A DNA stretch of 64,000 nucleotides from an uncultured Bacteroidota bacterium (GTDB lineage Bacteria > Bacteroidota > Bacteroidia > Bacteroidales > SZUA-534): NCBI GenBank assembly GCA_946186925.1, contig CAMHPA010000006.1:23221-87220 (forward strand). The letters are read 5' to 3'. The notes below the pieces were generated by a model. The model saw nothing but the letters and a program-made list of their open reading frames with translations. It was not told the origin of the DNA and did no database searches. Positions 38,089-49,749 of this stretch are shown piece by piece. Within the stretch, counting starts at the first letter, position 1; each line of letters begins with the position of its first letter. The position numbers were made by a program, and so were the translations under genes.

Positions 38089-40701
38089 TTACAAAACTAC
38101 ATTCACAATCTTGCCAGGAACGACAATCACCTTCTTCGGTGTTTTGCCGTCGAGCCATTTGGCAGCCGACTCGTGCGACAAGGCCGTCTCTTGAACCTGC
38201 TGAACGGGCGTGCCCACGGGCAGTTCAATCATAAAGCGGGTTTTGCCGTTGAACGAAACGGGGTAGGTCACCACGTCTTCGGTCAGTTTCGACTCGTCCA
38301 ATGCGGGCCACGGCTCGTATGCTAGCGACTCGGTGCCGCCATACATCTGCCACAACTCTTCGGCAAGGTGCGGGGCAAACGGCGCCAGAATCTTGGCAAA
38401 ATCGCGGGCCACGCTGACCGAAACCTTCTTGGCCTTGTAGCAGGCGTTGGTGAATATCATCATTTGTGAGATTGCGGTGTTAAAGCGCAGATTCTCAATA
38501 TCATCGGCAACCTTCTTGATTGTCTTGTGCAACTCTTTCACAACGGCGCTGTCGTCGGTCAGGCCATCAACCACGTTCTCTTTCTCGCTGAAGAAGCGGA
38601 ACACGCGCGCCAGGAAGTTGAACACGCCCTTCACACCGCTTTCGGCCCACGGCTTCACGGCGTCGAGCGGGCCCATAAACATCTCGTAAAGGCGCAGACT
38701 GTCAGCACCATAGTGGGCAATCACATCGTCGGGGTTGACAACGTTTTTGAGCGATTTCGACATCTTGGCCACAATCTGACGCAACTCAACGCCCGTCTCT
38801 TTGTGGAAGAATTTGCCGTCGCGCTCTTCAACCATATCCGAAGTGACCTTGGCGCCCGCCATCGTCTCATAGGCGAAAGCCAGAATCATTCCTTGGTTGA
38901 ACAGTTTCTGATAGGGCTCGTCGGTGTGGACAATGCCCAAATCGAACAGAACCTTGTGCCAGAAGCGGCTGTAGAGCAAGTGCAGCACGGCGTGCTCGGC
39001 GCCGCCCACATACAAATCGACAGGCAGCCAGTAGTTTTCGGCTTCGACCGAGAATGGCGCAGAGTCGTTCTTGGGGTCGGTGTAGCGCAGATAGTACCAG
39101 CACGAGCCCGCCCATTGCGGCATTGTGTTGGTCTCGTAGCGGCCGCGGCGTCCGTTCTTGTCAACCACTGTGAGCCAGTCGGTTGCGTTGGCCAGTGGCG
39201 ACTCGCCAGTGTCGCTCGGCTCGTACTTGGTGAGTTCGGGCAGCGTGTGCGGCAGGTCCTTCTCGTCGACGGTGGTCACTTCGCCGTCTTCCCAGTGGAT
39301 AATGGGGAACGGCTCGCCCCAGTAGCGTTGGCGGCTGAACAACCAGTCGCGGATTTTATAGTTGACGGTGGCTTTGCCCAGATTGCGCTCGGCCAGCCAG
39401 GCAATCATCTTGTCAATGGCGTCCTTCTTGTTCAGGCCGTCAAGGAAGCCCGAGTTGACGTGGATTCCGTCTTCGGTCCAGGCCTGCTGCTGAACATCGA
39501 CTTCCGATTTCAGAACTTCGATAATCGGCAGATTGAATTTTTTGGCGAATTCCCAGTCGCGTGTGTCGTGGGCGGGAACGGCCATAATGGCGCCCGTGCC
39601 GTAGCCCATCAGCACGTAGTCGGCAACCCAGATTGGAATGAGCGTGCCGTTGACGGGATTTTTGGCGTAGCGGCCTGTGAAGACGCCCGTTTTCTCTTTG
39701 GCCAGTTCGGTGCGGTCCAAATCGGATTTCATCGAAGCCTGACGGCGGTATTCTTCAACGGCGGCGCGTTGGTCGTCGGTTGTAATTTGCTCAATCATAG
39801 GGTGCTCGGGGGCGATAACCATATAGGTTGCACCGAACAGGGTGTCGCAGCGGGTGGTGTAGACGGTGAGTTTGGCGTCGAGTCCGTCGAGCGCGAAATC
39901 GACTTCGGCACCCGTTGAGCGGCCAATCCAGTTGCGCTGCATATCCTTCACGCCAGCGGGCCAGTCAAGAGTGTCGAGACCTTTGAGCAGGCGCTCGGCG
40001 TACAAAGGAATGCGCAACATCCACTGTTTCAGATTCTTGCGGTTCACTTGGCAGCCGCATTTCTCGTGCGAGCCGTCGTTCAGCACTTCTTCGTTGGCGC
40101 AGACGGTCTTGCAGTTGGGGCACCACCAAACCTGTGCGTTGTCGTAGTATGCAAGACGCTGTGAGTCAACGTATTTCTTCACTTCGGCATCGCCTTTGGC
40201 CTTAATGTCGGCAGGAATTGGCAGTTCCGAAATGGGGCGGCCTTTCTGAAGGTCTTTGTCGAACCAGGTGTTGTAGAGTTTAATGAAAATCCACTGTGTC
40301 CACTTGTAATACTTTGGGTCAGTGGTGTTTATCTCGCGGTCCCAGTCGTAACTCAAGCCCAGCGACTTGATTTGGCGGCGGAACGTGTCGCAATTTTTTT
40401 TAGTGGTAATGGCGGGGTGAGTGCCCGTTTGAATGGCGTACTGCTCAGCAGGCAAGCCAAAGGCGTCCCAGCCCATCGGGTGAAGCACGTTGAAGCCGCG
40501 CATACGCTTGTATCGGCTCACAATGTCGGTGGCCGTGTACCCTTCGGGGTGGCCTACGTGCAGCCCCGCCCCCGACGGATAGGGGAACATATCGAGAGCG
40601 TAGAATTTTGGTTTCGATTTGTCCAAAACAGTTTTGAAAGTCTTATTTTTTTCCCAATAAGCCTGCCATTTCTGTTCGATTTCGGTAAAATTGTATTCCA
40701 T
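38089..40701 (-). CDS. leuS: Leucyl-tRNA synthetase
   Basis: 870 aa; [23 protein letters not shown] (HIGH), [13 protein letters not shown] (KMSKS). Confidence 0.98.
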   Translation of the reverse strand: MEYNFTEIEQKWQAYWEKNKTFKTVLDKSKPKFYALDMFPYPSGAGLHVGHPEGYTATDIVSRYKRMRGFNVLHPMGWDAFGLPAEQYAIQTGTHPAITTKKNCDTFRRQIKSLGLSYDWDREINTTDPKYYKWTQWIFIKLYNTWFDKDLQKGRPISELPIPADIKAKGDAEVKKYVDSQRLAYYDNAQVWWCPNCKTVCANEEVLNDGSHEKCGCQVNRKNLKQWMLRIPLYAERLLKGLDTLDWPAGVKDMQRNWIGRSTGAEVDFALDGLDAKLTVYTTRCDTLFGATYMVIAPEHPMIEQITTDDQRAAVEEYRRQASMKSDLDRTELAKEKTGVFTGRYAKNPVNGTLIPIWVADYVLMGYGTGAIMAVPAHDTRDWEFAKKFNLPIIEVLKSEVDVQQQAWTEDGIHVNSGFLDGLNKKDAIDKMIAWLAERNLGKATVNYKIRDWLFSRQRYWGEPFPIIHWEDGEVTTVDEKDLPHTLPELTKYEPSDTGESPLANATDWLTVVDKNGRRGRYETNTMPQWAGSCWYYLRYTDPKNDSAPFSVEAENYWLPVDLYVGGAEHAVLHLLYSRFWHKVLFDLGIVHTDEPYQKLFNQGMILAFAYETMAGAKVTSDMVEERDGKFFHKETGVELRQIVAKMSKSLKNVVNPDDVIAHYGADSLRLYEMFMGPLDAVKPWAESGVKGVFNFLARVFRFFSEKENVVDGLTDDSAVVKELHKTIKKVADDIENLRFNTAISQMMIFTNACYKAKKVSVSVARDFAKILAPFAPHLAEELWQMYGGTESLAYEPWPALDESKLTEDVVTYPVSFNGKTRFMIELPVGTPVQQVQETALSHESAAKWLDGKTPKKVIVVPGKIVNVVL

Positions 40702-41055
40702 AAATCATTGAATTAGAAGAACGAACGCGCGTTCTGTATTTTAAATTTTGAATGGCAAAACTAACTAATGGCGGCGAAAAACAAAAACCGAATTTTAATT
40801 GTATTTGAAAGAATTGCGCCATAGACCTTCGCCATAGGCGCGATGGCATTGCGGTTGATGTTTTTCAGTCAATTATACCACTGTTTTGGCAATCAGTTTT
40901 TTACGTAAATCCATTGTGTCTAAAAAACGGAAATATCATATTTTCAATCATTTGATATATAAATAGATTCGATTCGACGATTCACCAATTCGACGATTCA
41001 CCAATTATTATAACTTCGCGGCCGTAAAAAATTGAAATTGAAAATACGAAATACT

Positions 41056-42453
41056 ATGCAGAAAAGGACAAAAATTGTTGACGTCCTGAAATCGGGAAAG
41101 GTTGACACTGAAGTGGTTGTGATGGGTTGGGTGCGCACAAAGCGCGACAGCAAAACCGTGGTTTTCATCGCCCTGAACGATGGCTCGACAATCAACAACG
41201 TGCAGATTGTTGCCGATGTGGTGAACTTCGACGAAGAACTTTTGAAACAGATAACCACCGGCGCCTGCTTGAGCGTTACCGGAAAACTCGTTCAAAGCGT
41301 TGGCGCAGGACAAAGTGTTGAGATTCAAGCAAAAGAGATTAAACTCTTTGGCGCTTGCCCACAGGATTACCCGATGCAGAAAAAAGGTCAGACAATGGAA
41401 TATATGCGCCAGTACGCCCACTTGCGTCTGCGTACAAACACTTTCGGCGCCGTGTTCCGCATACGTCACAATATGGCCATCGCCATTCATAAGTTCTTCC
41501 ACGACAAGGGTTTCGTCTATTTCCACTCGCCGCTCATCACCGCCAGCGACTGCGAAGGTGCCGGCCAGATGTTCCAGGTGACGACCAAAAACCTTTACGA
41601 CCTGCAGAAAGATGAGAACGGCAAGATAATCTACACTGACGATTTCTTCGGCAAGCAGACCAGCCTGACCGTTTCGGGCCAACTCGAGGGCGAACTTGCA
41701 GCCACCGCGCTTGGCGCCATCTACACCTTTGGCCCCACATTCCGCGCCGAAAACTCGAACACCCCGCGCCACTTGGCCGAGTTTTGGATGATTGAACCCG
41801 AAATGGCCTTCTGCGACATCGACGACCTGATGGCGCTTGAGGAGGAATTCATTAAATACTGCGTGAAATGGGCGCTCGACAACTGCCAGGACGACCTTGC
41901 ATTCCTTAACAAGATGATTGACAAGAGCCTGCTCGAACGGCTCAACTCGGTAATCAACACCGAATTCATTCATCTGCCTTATACCGAAGGAATTAAGATT
42001 CTTGAAGACGCCATTGCCAAAGGTCACAAATTCGAGTTCCCAGTGTTCTGGGGCTGCGACCTTGCCAGCGAGCACGAGCGCTACCTGGTTGAAGAGCACT
42101 TCAAGAAACCGGTGATTATGATTGACTATCCGAAAGAGATTAAATCGTTCTATATGAAGCAGAACGCCGACGGCAAAACCGTTCAGGGCACCGACGTGCT
42201 GTTCCCGCAGATTGGCGAAATCATCGGCGGCAGCGTGCGCGAGGAAGACTACGACAAACTGCTGGCCCGTATGAACGAGCTCGGAATGAAGACCGAAGGC
42301 TACGAGTGGTATCTCGACACCCGCAAATATGGTTCTTGCCCGCACGCCGGCTTCGGCTTGGGTTTCGAGCGCCTGATGCTCTTCGTAACAGGAATGGCCA
42401 ACATCCGCGATGTGATACCGTTCCCGCGCACACCGAAGAATGCAGAGTTCTAA
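41056..42453 (+). CDS. asnS: Asparaginyl-tRNA synthetase
   Basis: class II aa[18 protein letters not shown] fold, [29 protein letters not shown]; start refined to 41056. Confidence 0.96.
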   Translation: MQKRTKIVDVLKSGKVDTEVVVMGWVRTKRDSKTVVFIALNDGSTINNVQIVADVVNFDEELLKQITTGACLSVTGKLVQSVGAGQSVEIQAKEIKLFGACPQDYPMQKKGQTMEYMRQYAHLRLRTNTFGAVFRIRHNMAIAIHKFFHDKGFVYFHSPLITASDCEGAGQMFQVTTKNLYDLQKDENGKIIYTDDFFGKQTSLTVSGQLEGELAATALGAIYTFGPTFRAENSNTPRHLAEFWMIEPEMAFCDIDDLMALEEEFIKYCVKWALDNCQDDLAFLNKMIDKSLLERLNSVINTEFIHLPYTEGIKILEDAIAKGHKFEFPVFWGCDLASEHERYLVEEHFKKPVIMIDYPKEIKSFYMKQNADGKTVQGTDVLFPQIGEIIGGSVREEDYDKLLARMNELGMKTEGYEWYLDTRKYGSCPHAGFGLGFERLMLFVTGMANIRDVIPFPRTPKNAEF

Positions 42454-42500
42454 AACGGTAAGAGGTAAGTGTTTAGAGTTTAGAATTAATAGTTTATAAA

Positions 42501-42534
42501 TGAAAGGCTGCGACTATTTCGCGGCCTTTTTTGA
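42501..42534 (+). terminator. Intrinsic terminator after asnS
   Basis: AAAGGCTGCGACTATTTCGCGGCCTTTTTT. Confidence 0.65.
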
Positions 42535-42629
42535 TGACAATGCCTTGCTGTGTTTTTTGTTTTCTGCTTGAGTTTGTGTCACTCATCCCCATAATTTAGT
42601 ATCTTGCACCCGCTTTTTAGGGAAAGGCT

Positions 42630-44075
42630 ATGCTGAAACAGAGTTTACAACAGAAACTGCTTCAAAAACTGTCGCCGCAGCAGATACAGGTCATCCGGCT
42701 GCTGGAGGTGCCCGTTATGCAACTCGACCAACGCATCAAGAGCGAGATTGAGGAGAATCCGGCGCTTGAGGAGGCCGAGTTTGACGGTCGCACTGAAGGC
42801 GAGGAGCCGCTGCCCGAGGAGCCGAAGGACCAAGACGAGCTGTCGATGGAGGGCTACCTGAACGACGATGACTACATCCCGTCGTACAAGCTGCGCGCCA
42901 ACAACTACTCGCCCGACGACGAGGTGCGCGAAACGCCGCTCTCGCAGGGCCCCACCTTCCACGAGAGCCTGATGAATCAGCTGGGACTTCACAAGATGAG
43001 CGAGCGTCAGCACAAGCTTGCCGAATATATAATAGGTAACATCGACGACGACGGCTACCTGCGCCGCGAGCTTGAGTCGATTGCCGACGACCTGGCTTTC
43101 TCGCAGAACATCGAGGTATCGGAAACCGAATTGCGCGAGGTGCTGAACATCATTCAGAATTTCGACCCTGCAGGGGTTGGAGCGCTCACGCTTCAGGAGT
43201 GTCTGCTGCTGCAACTCAAGCGCCGCAACCAACAATCGGAAACAGTGCAGCTGGCCACCAAGATAATCGAGAAGTGCTTCACCGAATTCTCGAAAAAGCA
43301 CTACGACAAGATTCTGGCCCGCACCGGCGCCACCGAGCAACAGCTGAAAGAGGCTCTCGACGAGATTTTGAAACTTAATCCAAAACCGGGCGGCGGATAT
43401 TCGAATCCGCAGGAGCGCACGCTTCAGCCCATCACGCCCGATTTTGTGCTCGAAAACCACGACGGCATTCTCGAAGTGTCGCTCAACGAGTTCAACACGC
43501 CAAATCTGCGCATCAGCCCAACCTACACCAATATGCTTGAGCAGCTGGCAGTGAAGAACAAACGCACCACTCAAGACCGCGACACTATCAACTTTGTAAA
43601 GCAGAAAATTGATTCGGCCCGGTGGTTCATCGATGCCATACAGCAGCGCAAAATCACCCTGCTCTCGACAATGCAGGCCATCGTCAACTATCAGCGCGAC
43701 TACTTTTTGGACGGCGACGACAAGAAACTGCGCCCGATGATTCTGAACGACATTGCCGACATCACCGGCCTTGACGTGAGCACCATCTCGCGCGTGGCCA
43801 ATAGCAAGTTCATACAGACCGATTTCGGCATTTTCCCGCTCAAATGGTTCTTCTCTGACTCAATCAAGACCGACAGCGGCGAGGAAGTGTCGTCGCGCGA
43901 GGTGAAGAGCATTCTGAAAGACGCTGTTGAGGGCGAGGACAAGCGCAACCCGCTCAACGACGACGCTCTGGCCGCCATCCTTAAAGAGAAGGGCTATCAG
44001 GTGGCCCGCCGCACCGTGGCCAAATACCGCGAAAAAATGGGCATTCCCGTTGCCCGGATGCGGAAAGAGTTGTAG
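42630..44075 (+). CDS. rpoN: RNA polymerase sigma-54 factor
   Basis: 481 aa; Q-rich N-term LKQSLQQKLLQKLSPQQIQVIRLLEVP, RpoN box ARRTVAKYREKMGIP. Confidence 0.97.
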   Translation: MLKQSLQQKLLQKLSPQQIQVIRLLEVPVMQLDQRIKSEIEENPALEEAEFDGRTEGEEPLPEEPKDQDELSMEGYLNDDDYIPSYKLRANNYSPDDEVRETPLSQGPTFHESLMNQLGLHKMSERQHKLAEYIIGNIDDDGYLRRELESIADDLAFSQNIEVSETELREVLNIIQNFDPAGVGALTLQECLLLQLKRRNQQSETVQLATKIIEKCFTEFSKKHYDKILARTGATEQQLKEALDEILKLNPKPGGGYSNPQERTLQPITPDFVLENHDGILEVSLNEFNTPNLRISPTYTNMLEQLAVKNKRTTQDRDTINFVKQKIDSARWFIDAIQQRKITLLSTMQAIVNYQRDYFLDGDDKKLRPMILNDIADITGLDVSTISRVANSKFIQTDFGIFPLKWFFSDSIKTDSGEEVSSREVKSILKDAVEGEDKRNPLNDDALAAILKEKGYQVARRTVAKYREKMGIPVARMRKEL

Positions 44076-44202
44076 TGAAGGACAACGCATCAGACTGAGC
44101 TGGAAAAATCGCAGTGTTGTTGGTAATAATGACACTTAAATCATAAATTTGTGCAAAACTGGCAATTCCATAAATGTCAGTCGAACAAATAAACATCGAA
44201 TT

Positions 44203-44637
44203 ATGGAAGAGAAAGACATCAGATGGGTACAGCGGTTCAGCAATTACCGCAAGGCGTTGCTTCAATTGGGTAAGGCGGTTGCCATAGTTTCCGCCCAAAA
44301 AAGCAGGGGCGATGCGGACAAGCTGATGGAGGAAGGCCTGATACAGCGATATGAGTACACTCACGAACTGGCTTGGAAGGTGATGAAGGATTATGCTGAA
44401 TATCAAGGATTAACAGATATTGTCGGCTCGCGCGATGCCATTAGGCAGACATTGCAGGCGGGTTTGATAAGCGATGAGCGCTGGATGGATTCCATTCGCG
44501 ACCGAAACCTGACTTCGCACAATTACGATGATGACACAGCTGTGGCCATTGTCACCAACATCATCAATGTCTATTATCCGCTGTTTGTGGATTATGAAAA
44601 AGTGATGCTGAAACGACTTGAAACGATGGCTGAATAA
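44203..44637 (+). CDS. Nucleotidyltransferase substrate-binding protein (HI0074-like, HEPN-like)
   Basis: RWVQRFSNYRKALLQLGKAV, QRYEYTHELAWKVMKDYAEYQG; paired with MNT. Confidence 0.85.
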   Translation: MEEKDIRWVQRFSNYRKALLQLGKAVAIVSAQKSRGDADKLMEEGLIQRYEYTHELAWKVMKDYAEYQGLTDIVGSRDAIRQTLQAGLISDERWMDSIRDRNLTSHNYDDDTAVAIVTNIINVYYPLFVDYEKVMLKRLETMAE

Positions 44638-44646
44638 AAACCGATT

Positions 44647-44952
44647 ATGCCCTACGGACTGAAAGACACGGAATTAGAGAAGTTGCACAAGGTGTTTGCC
44701 GCCAACGAGCGGGTTGCGAGCGTGGTGCTGTACGGCTCGCGCGCCAAGGGCAATTACAAACCTTTTTCTGATGTTGACATCACATTGAAGGGCACAGAGC
44801 TAACCCACACCGACCTTAACAGCATCAGTCTTGCCATCGACGACCTGCTGTTACCCTATCAGTTCGACATTTCCATTTTCAAATCGTTAAAGAATCCTGA
44901 TTTGATAGAGCATATTAGCAGGGTTGGGGTTGTGATATATAGTAGGGGATAA
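44647..44952 (+). CDS. Nucleotidyltransferase (HI0073-like MNT)
   Basis: VVLYGSRAKGNYKPFSDVDITLKG. Confidence 0.87.
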   Translation: MPYGLKDTELEKLHKVFAANERVASVVLYGSRAKGNYKPFSDVDITLKGTELTHTDLNSISLAIDDLLLPYQFDISIFKSLKNPDLIEHISRVGVVIYSRG

Positions 44953-45065
44953 AGAATGGTATGGGAAAAAACAAAAGACAGCATAGCAAACAAGCATTGG
45001 AAAGAATGCTAAAAATTATACTTATGCGAAAAGAAATTCTGTATAACTAGATAAAAATATAAAGT

Positions 45066-46124
45066 ATGAAACCATTGCATTTAATTCAAGAGAAGAAACA
45101 AGACTTATACAAAAACACTATTCTTGTAACTTTACTATCAGTAGGAGTTTCACTATGCGCTAATTATTTATCTAAATTATATGAATCAAATGTTTTTCTT
45201 ATAGTAAGCGGAATAATATGTATTCTTATTGTAATGATTACTTATGTCGTTTCTTTCTATAATAGTAAAACCTATAAAATAAAAACAGAATGTGTCTTTG
45301 TAACAGGTAAAGATGGAGTGTTATTCCCTATTAATAGATATTGGCTCAACGAAGAAATGTATAGAGATTTACGTTCTGTTTTTTCCGAAAACAAAGTATA
45401 TAAAGATTTATGGATGAAGGCTTTTTCTAAACCGATTGATTCTGAATCAAAAAACAAGTACGTTCCCATTTATAACAACAAAGAAATTGTCGGATTTGTT
45501 GGAGAACTTATTGAATATGTTTTTATAGAATGGCTGTCATTGGAACAAAGTTCATATTTTAATGGATTTAATGATAGTGATTTGAAAATACTAACAAGAG
45601 ACAAAGTTTCAAAGTATTTGTTGCAGAATAGGGTGTTGGAAATGATATCAAGGCCATATAATGAAAGAGAAAAACTCACAAAAGATAATCAACCTGATGA
45701 TGAAGGTGAAGTATATTCAATGTATGGAGATGATGATGTTATTTATAATCGGTTTGATCTTCGGTTACCTAAAAACTCGTATTTATTTAAGGAAAACGGC
45801 AAATTAACTATTAAGAATAGAAATTATACATTGAAGTTTACGCATAACTTCAATGGTTTTAATGCAAATCTTCCTTATGGATTTCATAAATTGTATCTAA
45901 AGCAAAATTTTGAAGATATTTGTGTTTATGAAGTTAGTCCTGAATTAGAAATAAGATTAAATCCATTCTTTTTCTTGTTTTGGAAAGACTGGAAGTATAT
46001 GAAATGGATAGATATTGTTAGTGAAAAGTTTTCAGAGGATTTTTCTTTTGATGCTTTTATAAAGAGGATAGGATATGAATCATCACTAACTGGTAAAATA
46101 ATAGATGATAATAAAACTCGCTAA
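45066..46124 (+). CDS. Hypothetical two-TM membrane protein with large cytosolic domain, AT-rich
   Basis: 352 aa; TM segments ILVTLLSVGVSLCANYL and VFLIVSGIICILIVMITYVVSFY; no recognised family. Confidence 0.7.
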   Translation: MKPLHLIQEKKQDLYKNTILVTLLSVGVSLCANYLSKLYESNVFLIVSGIICILIVMITYVVSFYNSKTYKIKTECVFVTGKDGVLFPINRYWLNEEMYRDLRSVFSENKVYKDLWMKAFSKPIDSESKNKYVPIYNNKEIVGFVGELIEYVFIEWLSLEQSSYFNGFNDSDLKILTRDKVSKYLLQNRVLEMISRPYNEREKLTKDNQPDDEGEVYSMYGDDDVIYNRFDLRLPKNSYLFKENGKLTIKNRNYTLKFTHNFNGFNANLPYGFHKLYLKQNFEDICVYEVSPELEIRLNPFFFLFWKDWKYMKWIDIVSEKFSEDFSFDAFIKRIGYESSLTGKIIDDNKTR

Positions 46125-46189
46125 TTTCTGCAGTCTTTCAAATCTAACATAATAGAATCGTGCTTATTATCAATTTATTAATGCAACCC

Positions 46190-47428
46190 CTACCTGATTA
46201 TCAGCATCAAATTATTGTCAGGCGATTTCAGCACAGTGCCGGGCGGGACAAAGATTTTGTCGCCGGGCTTCACGTTTGAGAAGATGGTGCGTTTGCCCAC
46301 GCCCTTGTAGCTGCTGATTTTCACAATCTTGCGGCCTTGTTTGTAGTAAAGGTAGAAGCGGCTGTTCTGCGGATTGTTTATCACGTCGAGCATCTGCTGG
46401 TTATCAGCAAAATAGCTGTAGAGCGTGTGGCCGTCTTCAATCAGCAGGTAGAAATCCTGCTCGGTGGCCGGAACGGTGAATTCCACCTTGCTGTCGATGC
46501 TGAGCGGGTCCGATTCCATCACGTTCACGTAGTAGCGCTCGATAAACGACTTACGGATGCGGCCGTTGTCGATGCCCGAGATGATGTTCCGGAACATCTG
46601 GTCCATAGTTGCTTCGGGCAGCTCGGGCAGGTTGCGGCAGACAAGGTTCAGGTTTATCAGCGCGAAAAGGTTCTCGCGGTAGTTGGTCGAGTCGAGCTCG
46701 ATGGCGTTGTATTTGGCAAACAACTCTTCGTACATCAGGCTGCGCACCATCACCTTCTCGGCGTAGGCAAAGGCTTCTTCGCCAAAGCCGTTGTAGTTTT
46801 TCAGGCCGTCGAGTTTGTGGTCGGCGTCGTAGCCCTTCACGTTTGGCAGAAACTCAAATGGGAAGCGCACCTGCATACGGTTGCTCAGGAAATAGTGCTC
46901 GCCGTTGCGGTTGAAGGCGAAAAACGGTTTCCACGTGTCGCGGTCGGTGCGGTAGAGCATCCGGGCGGTTTTGTAGTAGAGTTGCGGCAGGCCGATGCTC
47001 TGTCCCTTGTCGCCCTTGATGTAGGGATTGAAGGCCGACTCGGTGAACTGCTGCGCCAGCACAATGCTCAGCGCCGGTGCGTTGATGCCGTATTTCTTGT
47101 AGGCGCGCCAGGCTTCCTGCTCGTAGAGCGACACCAGGTCAGACGGCACGTATCCCACGCCCATCTTATATTTGGCGTTGTAGAGAGCGTAGTAGCGGGT
47201 GGTGCCGTTGCGGAAGCTGATGAGTTCGGCCGGAATGTGGAAGTTGGCCGGAATGCTGTCCTGAGCCCACCGGGCGGTGCGGGTTTCGTACTGCTTTCGG
47301 AAGGTGGCCTTGTTTTTCTCGGTCATCCGCCAGTAGTTCACCAGCCGTTTCATCTCGGCGTCGGCCGACGACTGTGCCGGTGTGGCAAGGCTTGCAAGCA
47401 GAATTCCGAAAAGCAGCAATACTCTCAT
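46190..47428 (-). CDS. Lytic-transglycosylase-like exported protein
   Basis: Signal peptide; IVLAQQFTESAFNPYIKGDKGQSIGLPQL (SLT-like catalytic Glu context); C-terminal LysM-like IFSNVKPGDKIFVPPGT. Confidence 0.65.
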   Translation of the reverse strand: MRVLLLFGILLASLATPAQSSADAEMKRLVNYWRMTEKNKATFRKQYETRTARWAQDSIPANFHIPAELISFRNGTTRYYALYNAKYKMGVGYVPSDLVSLYEQEAWRAYKKYGINAPALSIVLAQQFTESAFNPYIKGDKGQSIGLPQLYYKTARMLYRTDRDTWKPFFAFNRNGEHYFLSNRMQVRFPFEFLPNVKGYDADHKLDGLKNYNGFGEEAFAYAEKVMVRSLMYEELFAKYNAIELDSTNYRENLFALINLNLVCRNLPELPEATMDQMFRNIISGIDNGRIRKSFIERYYVNVMESDPLSIDSKVEFTVPATEQDFYLLIEDGHTLYSYFADNQQMLDVINNPQNSRFYLYYKQGRKIVKISSYKGVGKRTIFSNVKPGDKIFVPPGTVLKSPDNNLMLIIR

Positions 47429-47491
47429 TAGGCACAAATTGTCCGCAAATATACGATGTTTGTTGAAAATGAGGAAATAAGGCGCGTCAGC

Positions 47492-48043
47492 CTATCGTTT
47501 CACCACCTTGTCGGGATTGCGGTTCACAAAATCGGCCCACGATTTGCAGCTTTTGGGTGTCCCCGATGGGATGCGCTGGTAGAAATGGCAGACGGCGGCG
47601 GCCAGACCGTCGGTGGCGTCGAGGTTCTTTGGCAGCTCGGTAAAGCTGAACATTTTCTGCAATATGCCGGCCACCTGTTCCTTCGACGCATCGCCGTTGC
47701 CGGTGATTGAGAGTTTGATTTTGCGCGGGGCGTACTCGGTGATTGGTATCTGCCGTGCAATAACTGCCGCAATGGCCACACCCTGCGCCCGTCCCAGTTT
47801 CAGCATCGACTGCACGTTCTGTCCGAAGAACGGAGCCTCAATGGCGCACTCATCGGGCAGGAACTCCTCAACCAGCCACGTGACGCGCTTGTGAATGGCG
47901 GCGAGTTTCTCATAAGGGTCGGTTATTTTGTTGAGCATAATCACGCCCATCGTCTCCAGCTTCGGCTTGTTGCCGTCGGCCGAAATCACGCCGTAGCCCA
48001 TAATGTTCGTTCCCGGGTCGATGCCTAAAATCTTGCGTTTCAT
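47492..48043 (-). CDS. ruvC: Crossover junction endodeoxyribonuclease RuvC
   Basis: [45 protein letters not shown]. Confidence 0.97.
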   Translation of the reverse strand: MKRKILGIDPGTNIMGYGVISADGNKPKLETMGVIMLNKITDPYEKLAAIHKRVTWLVEEFLPDECAIEAPFFGQNVQSMLKLGRAQGVAIAAVIARQIPITEYAPRKIKLSITGNGDASKEQVAGILQKMFSFTELPKNLDATDGLAAAVCHFYQRIPSGTPKSCKSWADFVNRNPDKVVKR

Positions 48044-48071
48044 TGTTCACTCCTGACTTGCAATTATAAGC

Positions 48072-48104
48072 AAAAAAGCCCGACCAACCGGCCGGGCTTC
48101 GTTT
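48072..48104 (-). terminator. Intrinsic terminator after serS
   Basis: AAGCCCGACCAACCGGCCGGGCTT. Confidence 0.7.
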
Positions 48105-48120
48105 TATCTTGCTCAGAAAA

Positions 48121-49401
48121 TTATTTCGTCAGCATACTGCAGCCCATAAACTTCTGGATGCACTCTGGCAGTTTGATGCCTTCGGGCGTCTGGTTGTTCT
48201 CGAGCAGGGCGGCCACAATGCGCGGCAAAGCCAGCGAGCTGCCGTTCAGCGTGTGAGCCAGCTGAGTTTTCTTTGTCTCCTCGTCGCGGAAGCGCAGTTT
48301 TAGACGGTTGGCCTGGAAGGTCTCAAAGTTCGATACCGAGCTAACCTCCAGCCAGCGTTTCTGTGCGGCCGAGAACACCTCGAAATCGTAGGTCATTGCC
48401 GAGGTGAAGCTCATATCGCCACCGCAGAGGCGCAGAATACGATAGGGCAGCCCCAACTTCTGCACAAGCGACTCAACGTGAGCCACCATCTTGTCCAGAG
48501 TCTCGTATGAGCGCGACGGGTGCTCAATGCAGACAATCTCAACCTTGTCGAACTGGTGCAGACGGTTCAAGCCGCGCACGTCTTTGCCGTACGAGCCGGC
48601 CTCGCGGCGGAAGCAGGCGCTGTAGGCGGTGTTCTTAATCGGCAGGTCCTTCGACGAAACAATCACATCGCGGTAGAGGTTTGTCACAGGCACTTCGGCT
48701 GTCGGAATCAGGTACAGATTGTCGAGGTTGACGTGATACATCTGGCCTTCCTTGTCGGGAAGCTGGCCCGTGCCGTAGCCCGAAGCCTCGTTCACCATCA
48801 AAGGCGGCTCAATCTCAAGATAGCCGGCCTTCTCGTTCTCCTCAAGGAAGAAGCTGATGAGCGCGCGCTGCAGTTTGGCGCCTTTGCCTTTATAAACGGG
48901 GAATCCGGCGCCGGTGATTTTCACGCCGAGTTCGAAATCGATAAGGTCATAGTCTTTAGCCAGTTCCCAGTGCGGTTTGGCGTCCTCGGGCAGGTGGGGA
49001 ATCTTGTCGTCGACAAGTTTCACAATCTCGTTGTCCTCGGCACCCTTGCCAGGTTTCACCAGTTTGTACGGCATATTGGGCAGGCGCACCAGAATGTCGT
49101 TCAGCTCAGCGTTGATGGCGTCGAGTTTGGCGCCCAGGGCCTTCTGAGTCTCGCCAAGTTCGGTGCTTTTCTTCTTCATTTCGTTGGCCTCGGCAGCTTT
49201 TCCTTCTTTAAAAAGCTGGCCAATCTGCTTCGATATGGCGTTGATTTGAGCCAGAACATCGTCCTGTTCTTTTTGTGTGGCCCGACGCTCGTCGTCTTTT
49301 GCAAGAATCTGCTTCACGTATGGTTCAGCGTCGAAATTCTTGATTTTCAACCCCGCAATCACAGCTTCGGGGTTTTCCTGAATAAACTTAAGAGTTAGCA
49401 T
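48121..49401 (-). CDS. serS: Seryl-tRNA synthetase
   Basis: 426 aa; coiled-coil N-term, TAEVPVTNLYRD, FRREAGSYGKDVRGLNRLHQFDKVE. Confidence 0.98.
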   Translation of the reverse strand: MLTLKFIQENPEAVIAGLKIKNFDAEPYVKQILAKDDERRATQKEQDDVLAQINAISKQIGQLFKEGKAAEANEMKKKSTELGETQKALGAKLDAINAELNDILVRLPNMPYKLVKPGKGAEDNEIVKLVDDKIPHLPEDAKPHWELAKDYDLIDFELGVKITGAGFPVYKGKGAKLQRALISFFLEENEKAGYLEIEPPLMVNEASGYGTGQLPDKEGQMYHVNLDNLYLIPTAEVPVTNLYRDVIVSSKDLPIKNTAYSACFRREAGSYGKDVRGLNRLHQFDKVEIVCIEHPSRSYETLDKMVAHVESLVQKLGLPYRILRLCGGDMSFTSAMTYDFEVFSAAQKRWLEVSSVSNFETFQANRLKLRFRDEETKKTQLAHTLNGSSLALPRIVAALLENNQTPEGIKLPECIQKFMGCSMLTK

Positions 49402-49419
49402 AACGTTGTATTGTTATAA

Positions 49420-49462
49420 AACAAAAAAGAGGATGCCATCGCGTTGACGGTCAGCCTCTTTC
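49420..49462 (-). terminator. Intrinsic terminator-like hairpin after rpmA
   Basis: AAAGAGG...CCTCTTT. Confidence 0.5.
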
Positions 49463-49482
49463 TTATCTTTGTTGATAAAAAT

Positions 49483-49743
49483 CTATGCCTCGGCCGGAAT
49501 AACCGATACGTACGATTTGTTGTCGCGTTTCTTTACGAAAGAAACTGTGCCATCTACAAGGGCGAACAGGGTGTGGTCTTTGCCCAAACCTACGTTGTTA
49601 CCCGGATGGTGCTGAGTTCCTCTCTGGCGGACGATGATGTTGCCCGCAACAGCGGCCTGGCCGCCGAAAATCTTAACGCCCAATCTCTTACTTGCTGATT
49701 CACGGCCGTTCTTTGAACTGCCGACGCCTTTCTTATGTGCCAT
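49483..49743 (-). CDS. rpmA: 50S ribosomal protein L27
   Basis: [48 protein letters not shown]. Confidence 0.98.
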   Translation of the reverse strand: MAHKKGVGSSKNGRESASKRLGVKIFGGQAAVAGNIIVRQRGTQHHPGNNVGLGKDHTLFALVDGTVSFVKKRDNKSYVSVIPAEA

Positions 49744-49749
49744 AGTGTA

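Noticed and set aside
38527-39918. 463-aa plus-strand ORF
   Set aside because: Antisense of leuS; composition typical of a shadow frame.
41008-42345. 445-aa minus-strand ORF
   Set aside because: Antisense of asnS.
42645-43574. 309-aa minus-strand ORF
   Set aside because: Antisense of rpoN.
46337-47431. 364-aa plus-strand ORF
   Set aside because: Antisense of the transglycosylase-like gene.
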